Shown: piece by piece, positions 1-13,467 of the stretch | Position numbering within the stretch: the stretch's first letter is position 1 | Layout of the letters: every line of letters starts with the position of its first letter | Source: Psococerastis gibbosa | Taxonomy: Eukaryota; Arthropoda; Insecta; Psocodea; Psocidae | Length of the DNA stretch: 64,000 bases | Direction of reading: 5' to 3' | Assembly: GCA_963971405.1 (NCBI GenBank) | Contig: OZ020489.1 | Coordinates: 41,308,510 to 41,372,509 of the forward strand | Program-made: the position numbers and the translations under genes | Notes under the pieces: generated by a model | Told to the model about the DNA's origin: nothing | The model's input: only the letters and a program-made list of their open reading frames with translations | The model's database searches: none

Positions 1-555
1 TTCTTTATGCCTATTACATATTAATTGTACCATCTAAAAAAAAAGTACTTCTTGGCATCATATTTTTCTTTATACTATGGAACTCGATACCCATAGAAAT
101 TCGTGCCTCTCCTTCTCTCAACGTATTTAAAAACAAATATTACAAGTTTCTCCTTAGTCAGCAAACCACTGTCACCGGTTGATCAAGGCAAGGCTGCGTG
201 TGAATGTGTGAGAAAATGTGTGTGTGAATGTACAGTAGATGGTAGCGAATGTGAATTAGTATGTCTGTTATCTTGAATGAAAGGTATGACTGATATTCTG
301 TATGAATGTAGTTTATAAAAATATATTTCAATCAAACTATATCGTTGTTATGTACAGTTAGGTGTAAGAGAGGGCCATAGGCCCTAATCTTGCTGTATCT
401 ACATATTTTTTTTAATAAAGACGTTATTATTATTATACTTATTACATGTTAATAGTATAATGTAAAAAGAAATATATTTATTTCTCCTGCCCATTACTTC
501 TTGGCGTCTAGTCATTATCTCCAAAAGACGTTTCTCTCACGAACTATTGTTTCAG
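1..555. other. AT-rich sequence upstream of the lipase-like exons
   Basis: No coding exon was recognised. Positions about 345-440 look like a retroelement 3' tail: a GGGCC-ATA-GGCCC stem-loop near 372-384, then TTTTTTAATAAAGACG and an (ATT)n run. The stretch is presumably intron of the gene whose exons start at 556. Confidence 0.4.
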
Positions 556-1342
556 TGGGTACATGAAGATGGAGCACGGCCGCTCGCGTTCCTTCGTGGT
601 GTCGCACCCAGTAGACGTAGAGAGGATCCACAAGGTGGAGGTGTTCTGGGAGTACGACATGAATGTCCTTGAACCACGGTCCATTTGCCTGCTCTGGTGT
701 AACGACCATCTCTACGTCAGCCAGGTCCAGGTGTTCCGAATGGACGTATCTCCGAGAGGGTACGTTTCAACCTTTTCCTTACAGGACATTATGCAATTTT
801 CCTACCGTAGCTTGCAACTGAACGAAATACTCAACGGAGAAGACATAGTCTGGTTTATAAAATCACAACGCCGAAGATGGCTAGGACACGTCGTAAGAAT
901 GTCAGACGACCGCATGCCGAACGTAGGAACGATGTACAAAGCAAGCATGTCAGGATGTCCTCGAAAAAGCTGGAAGGATGAATTAGAAGCCGACCATGGG
1001 AGTCCGTAGATGGTGGAGGGTTGTACAAAACCGAGATGACTGGCGGAGTGTTGTCGAGCTGGCCAAAGCCCATCAAGGGCTGTAGAGCCAGAAGAAGAAG
1101 AAGCTTGCCATTAGGAATGAGCGGACGCTATGATTCGATATGCCCAAAACCTTTTTAAAGCACTAGTCAGCCTGTCACTGACTCTTACCCGAACTTTTTT
1201 AACTTGGCACATATTAAATTTCAGGGGAAGACGCTTGGAAGCCACTAGTGTTCTTTGCAAAACAGCCGACAGAGGGTTTGCAGACATCGCGTCCCGCACC
1301 TCGGCAGTGTTCGACTCCAGCTGTGACCATGACGAATCGTGA
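556..1342 (+). CDS. Lipase-like protein, last two coding exons (556-759, 1225-1342)
   Basis: Exon A follows a TTGTTTCAG acceptor and ends at AGG|GTACGT. Exon B follows AAATTTCAG and ends at TGA 1340-1342. Phases fit (two bases GG plus one base G), giving about 106 residues. The peptide has a beta-rich stretch FWEYDMNVLEPRS, then CLLWCNDHLYVSQVQVF, and a Cys-containing end (VLCKTADRGFADIASR, then SSC). This pattern resembles the C-terminal domain of insect members of the pancreatic-lipase family, which are secreted triglyceride or phospholipid hydrolases; that family call is from memory. The catalytic domain would lie upstream, outside the window. The intron holds a LINE tail (about 800-1100) in the same orientation, and its open frame runs on from exon A, so a naive ORF fuses the two. 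An unrelated secreted domain is possible. Confidence 0.45.
800..1100 (+). mobile_element. Non-LTR retrotransposon 3' tail in the intron of the lipase-like gene
   Basis: Translation gives RRRWLGHVVRMSDDR, then a Gly/Arg/Pro/Trp stretch, and in another frame RDDWRSVVELAKAHQGL. This is the usual extreme C-terminus of insect LINE reverse-transcriptase proteins. The frame is broken at least twice. It is 5'-truncated and ends near GAAGAAGAAGAAG. Confidence 0.6.
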
Positions 1343-1880
1343 AAAACGTACAAACATTCCTATTTTAGCCAAACAAAAAATTAGGGTCATACAACTCTGA
1401 GTCGGATTCAGCAGGGGGCCGCGCGCTCCTCTCGGGGGGCTTCGTGCTTTTTACCATAAGGTACCATCTGGTCCTGGAATGGACGCTTGCCTCTAGGCGA
1501 GATATGGTAGCATCGCAAAGGGAGGGTGTCTGCACCAATGGTTTGGACAGGCCTGCTCCCAGAGACCGGTCTATATTTGTCGGTTCCCGGGGGATGCAGG
1601 ACTAAAACTTGTATGACCGCTGACAACATGAGCCCTAGCACTGGCTGTCAAAAAAAAGCTGCCTGTAAAAAAAGAAACCTCCCCACGAGAGTTGCCGCAG
1701 ATTGCTGATCTTAGTGAACTACCTCAGCATTGGGGAGGGGTCTACTTTCTCTTTGGGTCGTGGCTCTATCCATTTGCTCGCTGGATCCGCCTCAGATAGA
1801 ACTGGAGGACAAAACGCCGTCTAGTCATGCGCGGTTCCCATTATAGGAAAGCGCAACATATTTATTCATTTGCGAACCAT
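1343..1880. other. No gene recognised
   Basis: This is the 3' flank of the lipase-like gene. Short open frames on both strands have no recognisable motif. No clear polyadenylation signal was seen just after the stop. Confidence 0.3.
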
Positions 1881-1889
1881 TCTGTATCT

Positions 1890-2060
1890 TGATCTTCTTC
1901 TTCCTCTTCCCTCTTAGTGCCGCGTGCCCCGGACCTATTTCTTGTACTCTACCCGCTCGGCCATTGTTTTTCCTCTTGCTCCAGCGAGTTGTTCAATTCT
2001 TTCCTCTAGGGTTGTCCTCGGTCTGCCGATGGGTAAACCTGTAACTTGATCTTAAGCTAC
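1890..2060 (-). mobile_element. Non-LTR retrotransposon 3' tail fragment
   Basis: Reverse-strand translation contains GLPIGRPRTTLEERIEQLAG followed by a basic stretch, the GRPR-type tail of LINE proteins. It is a fragment only. Confidence 0.45.
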
Positions 2061-2392
2061 CGAACCCCCCAAAATTGGCCAAACAATAACATTTCAGGGG
2101 AAATTGCTTTTTTTGTCGGCTGATGCTCACTTTAGATAGACGAAATGTTCCTCTACATTTCAAATCACTACAAATCCAACATGGCTAGTAAAATCCCCAG
2201 TTATTATTAGAAGCTATGCTTTAAGAGACGTCTGTCACAACGTTCAATCGTTTGCGTTAACTGAAAAAAAGTGCTGCGCTTTCTCATAGTGGTAGCCTGT
2301 TTAATAATTAAAGATTATCCTTAGTATTAGAAATACTGTATGCCCTAGGCACTGACTGTAGAAAGTAACATATAGTATAGTTTGTTTGTTTT

Positions 2393-2545
2393 TCCAACGC
2401 CTGCTTTCAGCATTTCTGCTTTAAGCAACCCTGTCAGCCTGGCGGGGGGAGTGAGTTTGTTTATTAACTTGAGGCACCCAATAAGGAAAGACTCCTTCAC
2501 CTCAGGGAGAAGGGGAATTGACTGACACGGGGGACCTCCTGATTA
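2393..2545 (+). repeat. Interspersed repeat R1, truncated copy
   Basis: Begins CAGCATTTCTGCTTTAAGCA and continues with CCTGTCAGCCTGGCGGG. The same sequence recurs at 6528-6890 and 57487-58045, where it is longer. Coding capacity is not evident. Confidence 0.7.
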
Positions 2546-2947
2546 TTTTATTGTATTTCATTCATTTTACGACGAAATAGCAGTTGATAATCATTTTAAT
2601 AATAATAATAAAGAAGACTTGAAAATTGATAGCTGTTGTTGGACTATTGTACTAGCCTATCTTTTGGATGTAGATTATAAACTCAAGTGACTGTAAATTC
2701 AAAAATTATTTATGGCGAGGATTCCTCATAAGTTAATCATGGTCGTTATAATTGGGAATTCACAACCCAATCACAGCAGGTAATTCTATAGGAAAGTTGT
2801 CCATTGTTAAAACCTCGACTCTCAATAAAAAAAATAGAAAAGCATGTTCGGTGGAGTAGAATCGAACCGTTCGTATTATTATTATATTACATTATATATT
2901 ATTAGGGGTATTCACTATCCGGTATTTAGCATGCTAAGCCGTGTTAA

Positions 2948-3332
2948 GGCGCCCATTCCACCGACCGGCTAGGGCTATTTATAAAAACGGTGACGTGGTA
3001 GCAGACATTCACGACTTAGGTGGCGTTTCCACCGAGCTCGAATTGCAGAATGCAAATCACACTGACGGAAATTAGAATTTTTCTTTTTATAGAAATCTAT
3101 TAAAATGTTTGTACTTAACATATCCCATGACGCCATTTTTTAATTTTAGTTTGTTTGTTTGTGATTTTACTGTATGATCATTGATCAATTTTAACTATGG
3201 CATAGAGGAAAATAAACATTTCCGTCAATTCTGCAATGCGAGGTCGGTGGAAACTCCGCCTAAGTCTTGAATGTCTGCTACCACGTCACTGTTTTTTGTA
3301 AATAGCCCTAGCCGGTCGGTGGAATGGGCGCC
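2948..3332. mobile_element. FB1 palindromic miniature element, copy A
   Basis: A 385-bp foldback element with long terminal inverted repeats starting GGCGCCCATTCCACC and flanked by TAA on both sides (2945-2947, 3333-3335). The arms contain GACGTGGTAGCAGACATTCA. Five further copies of this size lie at 7563, 13618, 18675, 41588 and 61398. A 3-bp TWA duplication would suit PIF/Harbinger elements, but some copies use other triplets. Confidence 0.85.
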
Positions 3333-3335
3333 TAA

Positions 3336-3693
3336 GTATGTTAAATCGAGAATTCGGTTCTCGATCGTAAATGTAAACATTGGGAAAATTATTTAGCAAG
3401 GCACTGACATTTAGTGAACCCTAGGGTTTTCTCGTTTAGTAGGGGACTTTTAGCTTAGTCCGCCCATCAGCCGAATTCATAAAAAGAAGCATAATTTTAT
3501 ACTTCTATACATGAAATTTTGGAGCAAGAGGATTTGCCTCAGGAGTGAAACGTTATTTTTAAAGAGTAAAAGGTCGCTGTATTCATAATTTTAAGCATCT
3601 CCTTGCCCCGAGAGCGTCTCCTACGTTTCACAAACTTATGCACATTTCGCGGAAACAGATGCTAATAAGTAAAAGTAATTTGTCATTATATAT
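3336..3693. other. No gene recognised
   Basis: AT-rich sequence between FB1 copy A and a SINE. A short hairpin CGAGAATTCGGTTCTCG lies near 3349. No coding signal. Confidence 0.3.
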
Positions 3694-3961
3694 GACTCGT
3701 ATCTGAACTTGGTTAAGTCATGCTTTCGCCTGTCACATTGCCTCAATTGTAAGCTTGTCACAGTTTGACCATTATCGGTTGTAGCCGGCGTAGGTTGACA
3801 TCGAGGACGTATGCCAATTTGCCAATGGCCAAAAATGCATACAGAAACAATATAAATAATTTCCGAAATCCATGGGATCAGTGGCATTAGACAAGGGACC
3901 AATCGGCCACTTTAAGTTAGTAAAAAGTCCTTCAGGACATTACTATTATTATTATTATTTT
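3694..3961 (+). mobile_element. SINE-like element with (TTA)n tail, copy 1
   Basis: Begins CTCGTATCTGAACTTGG and contains TAGGTTGACATCGAGGACG. It ends GTCCTTCAGGACAT followed by (TTA)n. Other copies: 16500, 16930, 24410 (reverse), 32422 and 35097. The GTCCTTCAGGAC palindrome before the tail is a small 3' hairpin. Confidence 0.75.
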
Positions 3962-4054
3962 ATTGAAAAGGAGCATATGCTAATAACCACCTCTTACTTT
4001 TATTGTCGTAGTAAATACTTAATTTATGAATATGGTTGCATGTTTCTGCAGCCT

Positions 4055-4225
4055 GCAGCCTGATCGAGGCGATTATAATACCGGTATTTATTTAATCCCC
4101 TGGTATTAAAAATGTAAACAAGATAATTTTATAATGGAAAGTGCTATTCAAAATTTGTTTGTTTACAGTTATAATCCTAGGGTATTTATTTAACCCCGGT
4201 ATTATAATCGCCTCGATCAGGCTGC
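4055..4225. mobile_element. FB2 palindromic miniature element, copy 1
   Basis: A 171-bp inverted repeat with ends GCAGCCTGATCGAGGCG and CGCCTCGATCAGGCTGC. The interior has TAATCCCCTGGTATT and TAATCCTAGGGTATT. Related copies: 37875, 46052, 46757 and 62123. Confidence 0.8.
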
Positions 4226-4384
4226 TGCTAAACAAATTCGATAATACGTAGGGCTTCTCATATCTTTGGGACAGAATATAAAGAGACCAATGAAAGTAGT
4301 AATCAATATTTTATATTCCATTATAGGCTCTACTTACCAATAAGATATAAATATGTATATAAAGTAGTCTAGTTTATAGTTACA

Positions 4385-7300
4385 TCAAGAGGAGTCGGAG
4401 TGTGCGCGGGGCCGTACTAGTGGGCGTGCCCAGTCCATTCCAAGATTCGTCAGCATCTTCTCTAGGTCCTTGCTGGGCGACATAGAGCTGTCTGCAACAC
4501 AAGTAAAATTAACTTGAAATTACAGAAGGAAGACGTCAAAAATAAGAGGTAAAGTAAGTAAAGTAAAATATATTCCTCCAAAAATAACAGTTTACAATAT
4601 GGATTCATTGATACAAAATCCAAATTGATTAGCGGAATAGTAGGAGAATTGTAATAGAACAATGGAACTTTAACTATGGTCCAGGTACCACCGGTGGTCC
4701 ACAGCCATATATCAGGTGGTCCACGGACCAATATATGAAATAAGAAAATAAAACAGCTGAGTTATTGGAAATTTGAAGTAAAATACAGTAAGTCTTGACA
4801 CTGAAGTATAAAATCCAACCGATACCAGTCCTAAACATTTAATCAAATATTAGCACGTAGCCTAATTGTACGCACAAACTATCTTGGTCCTACAATTTGA
4901 CGATCTTCCTGGCACAGCCATGGTGGTCCACGGAAAATCATAAAATAATCTAGTGATCCACGGACAGAAAAGTTTGGGAACCCCTGTTCAAGAAAGTTCG
5001 TTACACGCTGTTTTATGGCATTTTCAATCATTTTAGCTATGTTAATAGTAAGGTATAAATAAATAAATAAATAAGGACTTTTTATTGTTTATATTACTAA
5101 GCCAACCTAGCGGAGTTAGGGCTATAAAGCCTTCTCTTACACTCAACTAGATAGGCCCGGGACCGCCTGCTTTACATGCCCTCCGAAGCATGGCCAGGAA
5201 ATGTAGCCAGTGTGGGACTCGAACCAACAACATTTCGGGTGAATGTCAGAGTCCGTACCAGTACGCTACATGTCTTGATATGGGTTTGTAGTTATCAGTG
5301 AGTGATGGTTCGCCTTGTTTGTATAATGGAGAACGGTAGCATGTTTGAAAACCTGGGGAAATTTCCCCAAATGCAAATGGGATTCGAACCCACAAGAGGT
5401 TATAGTTCTAATCCTATCTTCTTCTATAAAGGCCTCTTCTATCGAAGATTGGCGATTATAATAAGCAATTTGAACGTTGGAGACTGTTGCTCTGAAAAGG
5501 GAAGTCGTGTTCTTGCCAAACCACTGTCTCAAGTTTTTCAACCACGATGTTCTTCTTCTGCCTTCCCTTCTATCTTCCCTTGGATTATTAAATGCAGAAC
5601 GCGATACTTTTTGTTCCTCATCATAGCCGAAGTGTGTTAGCTTCCGTTTCTGAACAGTCAGCAGCAACTCGGCTTCTGTGTTCATCTAACTCGACCTCAC
5701 GGGCCGTAGCGCCAAGGAGTAAGTAGTAAGTTAGATGTTAAAATAAGGCAGCTTTAAATTTTTTTGAATCTTCGAATATGAGCCCCTCAACATTTTACAA
5801 TGTAAACTTACCATCCATACTAAGAGACTGGCCCCCTGACCAATTAAAGGGACTGCTAATGATGTTCCTCTGCATTAAGTCATCTATAACGTTTGGTACA
5901 CTGCTGTCTTCTACATTTTCCCTGAAAATAAAAATAAATACAAATCATTTGTTAGGTTAATTTTACCCAACTGATACTACGTAATCCTCCTCAGTATGAG
6001 GGGAACCGCAGGTTCACACATTTGACAAGTAAGAAAATAACTTTGTACTCAATTTCAAAAAAAATATATATATTTTTTTTAATGATGAGAGCTGTTTGAC
6101 ACCTTCAGACTGGCTTCCACAAAACAGCTCTCATTATTTTAAAACATATTTTGTGGAATTAAGAACCACTTCGGTGGCAAGGTGGTAGCGTGCTTGTACA
6201 TGAGCGAGTATCTGCGGAGACGTGTCGCAACTCGACACAAGTCCCTATCAGGTGACTTAGTGAGGCGGTTGACGAGTTTAATCGCTTACATTCGTTAACT
6301 AGTTTGTACGCAATTAACCTTTTTTTTAAGAAAAAAAAAGTGCAAAGTTATTTATAATTTTATTTTTATTTGTCATGTATCACTTCCACAAAGTCACAGG
6401 AGTAATTCTCTCATGGATTCAGACATTTGGTTCAGCACCTGGTCGAACGACCATTAGTGCCAAGCCGCCATCCGTTGGATTACGCCTGAGAACCTCTAAG
6501 ACCGAATACCTCCATACCATAAGTTGTTGTTGTTTCCAACGTCTGCTTTCAGCATTTCTGCCTTAAGCAACCCTGTCAGCCTGGCGGGGGGAGTGAGTCT
6601 GTTTGTTAACTTGAGGCACCCTAAGGGCAGACTCTTTCACCTCGGGGGGAAAGGGGAGTTGACTGACAGGGTGAACCTCCCGATTATAGTGGATTCCGAA
6701 CCACTTGGGAAACATGGTAAAGTCACACGATTAAATCGGAGGTAACCAGGACTCGACACATACTTATACTTATAAGCGCGTTATCATGTCCCACCATGTT
6801 CCCCTGCCAACGCTGTGCACACTACCAAGTTTGCCGCAGTTTGAAACTTGTTCTGTTCTAATGGAATCAACATGGTAAGCCCGTTGGCTCCATACCATAA
6901 GTAATCACCTAAATAAATAAATAATGACTTTCTGTTCTACTACTAAGCCAGCCCGGGACCGCCTGCTTTACATGCGCTATGAAGCCCGAAAATGTATAAA
7001 ATGTTACTTATTTCGTGAAAATGCCATGGGACTCACTCGTTTGTTTTAGGCTGAACACTCTCAGACGACATCTGGTAACCTCCACTGCTATTGCTCTCTA
7101 TTCGCTCCGCATCTTCGCGGACCTAAACCAAACAGATTTTCAAAATTAGAACAACAATACAATACATACTTTGGCGGCTTGCCTTATTGCAAGCGATCGC
7201 AGATTTGTGGTAATTCAAAACAGGTGTTACCTAGATAGGCCACCGAAAAGGTTATACAGTGATTCAGCAAATTGTTTGTATGCGATTAGTATTTAAATAA

Positions 7301-10300
7301 TAATAAAATAGAATATATTTGTATTGAACTGATTCAAGGCATATTTTTTCTTCACTTTAAGTGTCGATGTCAGTATGAGGGCGCCTCAGAACCACTTCTT
7401 AAACCGCACTCGGTACCAACCACTTGCGAGCGAAACCCCTGCGTAAACTTGTCTCTCTTAGTAGGGATTTGTTATATTTTCCTTCCAGAGTTGTTCCGGG
7501 TCTACCACAAGATCTTCCCTTACCCAGCTACAGAGTGATCCCTTGCTCTACCATTCTGTTTAGGCGCCCATTCCATTGACCGGCTAGGGCTATTTCCAAA
7601 AACGGTGACGTGGTAGCAGACATTCAAGACTTAGGTGGCGTTTCCACCGACCTCGCATTGCAGAATGCAAATGACATTGACGGAAATTAGAATTTTTCTT
7701 TTTATAGAAATCTATTAAAATGTTTGTACTTATCCCATCACGCCATTTTTTAATTTTAGTTTGTTTGTTTGTGATTTTACTGTAAGATCATTGATCAATT
7801 TTAACTATGGCATAGAGGAAAATAAACATTTCCGTCAATTCTGCAATGCGAGGTCGGTGGAAACGCTACCTAAGTCTTGAATGTCTGCTACCACGTCACC
7901 GTTTTTGGAAATAGCCCTAGCCGGTCAATGGAATGGGCACCTAACGTGTCCGAACCATCGCTTCTGTTTATTTCTCAACCTCTTTTCTACGGATTCAACC
8001 TGTAGTCCTTCTCTGATATGCTACTTAAGAGGAGAAAATTGGCCCCCAAAATTAAATAAATAAATAATGACTTTTTGTTCTATTACTAAGCCAACCTGGC
8101 GGAGTTAGGGCTATAAAGCCCTCTCTTACACTCAACTAGGAAAACCCGGGACCGCCTGCATTACATGCCCTCCGAAGCATGGCCAGAAAATGTAACCAGT
8201 GTGGGACTCGAACCAACAACCTTTCGGGTGAAAGTCCGTTCCACCTCTCTACATACTTTTAAATTTTTATTTCATTAACTCAGCAAGTTATTAAAAATTT
8301 GGCTCATTTAAGTAGTAGAAGACCAGTTCGTGCATCATATAATCGGGTATTTTTACATTTCGGTTTTGAAGTTTTTCCAAAAATCCCAGATTACGCGAAA
8401 TTTGAGTCCCCTCTGGTTTTTATGAAGAAACTAATGTACCGCAAATTTAATATCTCCCATTAAATGATGCATGAAGTAGTCTTCTACAACTTAAAGGACT
8501 TTAAGTAACTTGATTTGTTAAATAAATACAAATAAAAAATTGATAGCACAACAAATTTTTGGGCGCTAATTTTCTACGTAGTCCTCTTAAGCATTTCATC
8601 TGAGCAGCTCTTAATGTGCTCAGTTAGCTTGAGCAATACAATGGTACAAAAAGGAAATAAAACAACAATAAAATGTTATAGAGCAGGGGTTCCCAAACGT
8701 TTTTGTACGTGGACCGTTAGATTATTTTATGATTTTCCGTGGACCACAATGGCTGTGACAGAAAAATCGTCAAATTCTAGGACCAAGATCAAGTAGTTTG
8801 TGCCTACAATTAGCCTACGTGCTAATATTTGATTAAATATTTGGGACTGATATCGGTTAGATTTTATAGTTCAGTGCCACAACTTACTGTATTTTATTTC
8901 TAATTTCCAATAACTCAGCTGTTTTATTTTCTTATTCCTTACTTTGCTCCGTGCACCACCTGATATATGTCTGTGGACCACAGTTTGTAGTTTTAGTTTA
9001 TAGAGAACTGACCTGTTGAAGAATCCTCTGCAATTCTTGTATTCTCTCCTCACAAAGCTTCGATTCGTCCGCTAACTGCCTATCGTCAACTTTATTCTCT
9101 TCAAATACATCTGCAAATGCAAATACAATAATAATACGGTAGGGGAGACCTAGGATACTTGATCCCACTTTCGGATTTTTTCCAAAATCACAGTATATTA
9201 TCAGTATTTAAAGGTGGAATTCATACAATTGCTTAGCCAGCTCTTTCAGCTACCGTCCAGATTAGTTTATTTGAACAAATTCAATATAGTTATTGAGATT
9301 TTTTTTTTTTTAGAAAGTCTTACAGGGATCAAGTATCCCATATGTCCCGAGGATACTTGATCACATCGCATAGGATACTTGATCCTCTTACCATAAATGC
9401 GCAAAATGGGTGAATTTTTACAGAAATGAACAGTTATGCTAACTTAATTGAAAAAACGTTTTATATTGACTGAAAAGTTCAACAATTTTTGGGTACGGGC
9501 GGTGCCACGTGACTGGCATGGGACTGGCAACTTGGCCACAATATCACATCTCGCCACGTAGCCCTCCTCGGGTGAAATTGAAAAAAAAAACTGCTGGGTC
9601 CTCCCTTGGCGTTTGGCGAAAATGACCTTAAGCAAACCATCATCTCCAATGTCAATTATTTTAGCCACGTAAAACTCAAATAAATTGGATGAGGTAAGCT
9701 TTACAATTATAAAGTTGCCCACTTCCAGGAGATCCATTGCCACGTCAACTTCCGGGTCTAATTCATCTTCATCACTGGAACGTTCTACGAAATCTGAGCC
9801 ACCGCTACTGTCATGGACACTCATGTCTTCCTCTGAACTTTCTGAGTCCGAATCTTCCTTCCTCTTCTTCTTTTCTTTGGTGGAGGCTACCTTATTTTTT
9901 GCAGCCAGTTTCTTTTCTTTCGCGGCCAGCTTCTTCTCTTCCGCACCTTTTTTCTTTTCCGCTTTCATCAATGCCTCTTCCTCTATTGCCTTTTTCTCCG
10001 GCGTGTCCGTTAGAATACGACAGCGTCCACGCTTTCTACCCTGCGTGGACGCTTTTCTGGGCAAGGCTTTTGGAAGAGGCATGATGTCATCTGGCGTCAC
10101 ATGCCCAGATGCTTCAACCTCGTTCTGTTGTTGCTGTTTCTCCGGGGTTTTGTGAACAATTGGAGAATAACATTCGTTCGAGGTGGAAGGAATTGCAGAC
10201 GCAGACGGAAGCTCAGGAGCCTCCTCCAATAAAGGTCGATCTGTCACTGCACTAGTCAGGAACTCAACGTCAGCAAAAGCGTTGCTGTCGAGTGGCCAAA

Positions 10301-13300
10301 TTCCAGTACAGCGAAACCCAGCTAAAATAGTGGATGGAGTCATTGCTCTCGGATAAGCATGCTTCATTAGGCCAGCAATGTCGTAAATGGTCAATGTCCT
10401 TCCAGGATGCGTTACCATCCACTCACTAGCCGCAGTGTTGTAATACCTCTTCAAAGGACCGTACACACCACGGTCCAGAGGCTGCAACTTGTGGGAGGTA
10501 TGAGGAGGTATTGTTAACATAATTATTCCCGTTGATTTAGCAAAATTCAGGGCGTCAACACTTATGTGCGTCTCGTGATTGTCCATAATCAATATGACCT
10601 TTGCTTGTAAAGTTGGCTTGGCAAATCGAGTAAAATGTTCCAAAAACTTTACGAATAACTCTGCGGTCATCCACCCTGACGCATTTTTGTCGGTACTTCC
10701 TCCACTACCGGCAGGAGACTCATCCAGCATCTTGCTTTGCCATTTCACCCTGGGAAATATAAAGAATGGTGGAATATGCTGCCCTGTCGCGCTAATTGCT
10801 GTGCATATAGATACTAGGCTGCCGCGCTCAGCCGAAGTCACCATTCCCACCTGCTTAATTCCTTTGACAGAAATAATTTTACCCGGCTTGTGGACAGTTG
10901 TAACTCCTGTCTCATCGCAATTCCACACATTTTGGGGGGGTATCTTTTCCCTGTCATACAATGCCGTCAGTTTTGAAAAAAATTCACCAACGACATGGCG
11001 GTTAAAAGCTGTTGCTCGACTCAGACTAGTAGCCTGGGGAGTTCTCAAAGCAAGGCGTTCATTGCGGCGCATAAACCCATAGTACCAAGCCTCACTTGCC
11101 ATTTCATCTTTATCCCATGTCTTGGGATATATTATGCCATTTGACTTTGCAAACTGATAGGCTAAAGTCCTAAGACTCATAATGTTAAGTCCATAATACC
11201 TGTGGGACATATTCACTAAAAAGTCAGCTAACTCATTTTCTTCGGCACTTTTAAAAATCAAGCGATTTTGATAGCCTGGAACTTTTGATTCTCCCCTTCT
11301 CACCATTCTCTTTAACGTCATTACGTTTATCCCAAATTTTCGGGCGGTTCCCTTCATATTGCCGCTTTCTATGGCCTCTTCCACCGCTTGCATAACTTTT
11401 TTTGGGTCATATGGAGTCCTCTTCTGCGACCCCTCTTTAGGCTTATAAACCCTCGGCATCACTAAAACAAACATAACAGTCTTACAGATTTTGTCTAAGG
11501 ATACATGATCCCGGGATCAAGTATACCCCTTCGCGGGGGATCAACTATCCCCGATGGACAATAATTAAGAAAACAAACGCTACATCAGTGAACAATGTTG
11601 ATGACCGAGCCGTTCCGTTCTAGTTCAGTGCTCAAAACTATAACAAACAGATAACTCGAACAAACATTTAGCTAGCCCTAACGACAGTAAAAATAAATGA
11701 AAATGCTTACTTACCTAATAATGTGTAGATTTCGCTAAAAAAATTAAAAATAATATATCGTCCTGATTTGTTTGTTTATGGACATCACTTCAATACTGGT
11801 GACACTATTGTCAAAGGAAAACATATTGCTGCCACTTGTTCAAAGGAAATATAAAAAGGGCGGGAAATATAAGCGGGGATCAAGTATCCCAGGGTGATCA
11901 ACTATCCTAGGTCTCCCCTATATGAGGATTTCAAGAAAGCACTAGTTGACTTTTTGCAACAACGAATTGTACAATCTGAATGAACTGTAAAGCTATAGGC
12001 TACCTATATTTATTTATACATGAGGACGCAAGGTTTAGTTATTATTATGTAAAGATATAACAAAGATGGGCAAATACATTATGATTGATTGATTGGATTG
12101 GAAATAGCTACGTCAAGCTCACGGACTAGGTAAATAATTAATTTTTGACGCTTCAGTTTCGTTCATGAACTTGTCGGTAGATGCTTCCCAAGGTTTTTAA
12201 TGTACCTACTCATTAGGGGTATTCACCGTGTTTCGTTTTCCCCAAGGGAATAGAACTCGTTTTTCTACGGTAGAAAAATAATGCCATAAGGAAATGTATT
12301 TCAAAAGATTCCCCACTTTCCCCAGCTACTTTGGTTGGGTAAACTGAGCTTAGGAAATCAAAAACGCCAAACGGCCACATTTGTTGTTGTTTTGCATTGG
12401 AATTTTGGTTTTTATTTTTATTTCATTTTAAAAAATGAGCTCTGCGACAGAAATTAATAAAAAAAAGGAAACATCATGGCAAGAGGTGGACTACAGCAGA
12501 TGTTCATAAGTTAAGCAAAGGCAAAGAAACTTTGGAAGTAGGTTCGGGTAAAGTCGGAAACTTAGAGATATACGTTTCCGATTTATATCGCTACGCAGCA
12601 GAAATGCGAGTGCTAAGAAGAACCTGAGAGACGCTGAGAGACCAAGATATAAGGCATGAGATGAGAACCCATGACGTACAAGAGAAACTAACAGAAAAGA
12701 GGCTGAACTGGTACTCGTACTAAGTAGAGACAAAAACCACCTAGTCAAAAGAGTAATGAACCGGGAGATACAAGGAAGAAGACCACCAGGGAGGCCGAAA
12801 CACTGAGAAGAAAGATCGCCGGAGATATGAGAAGTTTGGGGCTCACTACCGAGGACCCACAGAACAGGACTGTGTGGAAACGCTGCTGTTGTGACGCCGG
12901 CCCTCCATGAGGATAAGACGCAGCAAAAGTAAAAGTAAGTAATGGCTTGTACAAAAAAATGTCAAGCTTCATCGGTGTGGCGCATCCAGCTGTCTGATAC
13001 CAGGAAAAACGCCAAAAAATAAAATAAAATTAATAAAGAATTTTTTGTTCCATTACTAAGCCAACCTAACGGAGTTATCTTACACTCAACTAGGAAAGCC
13101 CGGGACCGCCTGCTTTACATGCCCTCCGAAGCTAGGCTAGAAAATGTAACTAGTGTAAAACTGTTCTCAGCATTCACTCGAAACTTCAAATTTAGAATTA
13201 GTTCCATTTAACTCAGCAAAAGCGATACATAATGTATAATTTTAAATGGCAAGTAAACAAGAGATTGTTTTCCTTTGCATTTTCTAATATAGCCTTTTAA

Positions 13301-13467
13301 CTGAATTGCGTACTTTATCATTTATACTGTACGAATACCCTTAGCATACTTACCAGGTATGGAAGAACCACCATCAACGGAGTCTGTAGACTGTAGGTCT
13401 TCAGGTGACAATCCTAGGAGCTTCCTTATGTAATATTCTAATGCCGGATTTAATACTATGTCGCGGT
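4385..13467 (-). CDS. CEP295-like: CEP295-like exons 10-14: C-terminal part
   Basis: Five small exons (37, 32, 28, 36 and 34 codons plus split codons). Exon 10 encodes VLNPALEYYIRKLLGLSPED. Exon 11 is a coiled coil (KLCEERIQELQRILQQ). Exon 13 gives NVIDDLMQRNIISSPFNW, and exon 14 DLEKMLTNLGMDWARPLV ending SDSS-TGA. These blocks look like conserved short helices, but I cannot name a family for them. A weak alternative donor (CTA|GTACGG) in exon 14 could replace the terminal TGA, so the true C-terminus is uncertain. Confidence 0.65.

Noticed and set aside
563-1009. A single 148-codon plus-strand gene
   Set aside because: The frame joins a host exon, its intron and a LINE tail. A good donor at 760 and a phase-matched exon at 1225 explain it better.
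9685-11082. Plus-strand open frames of 115-167 codons
   Set aside because: They lie opposite the pogo transposase and are antisense shadows with biased composition.
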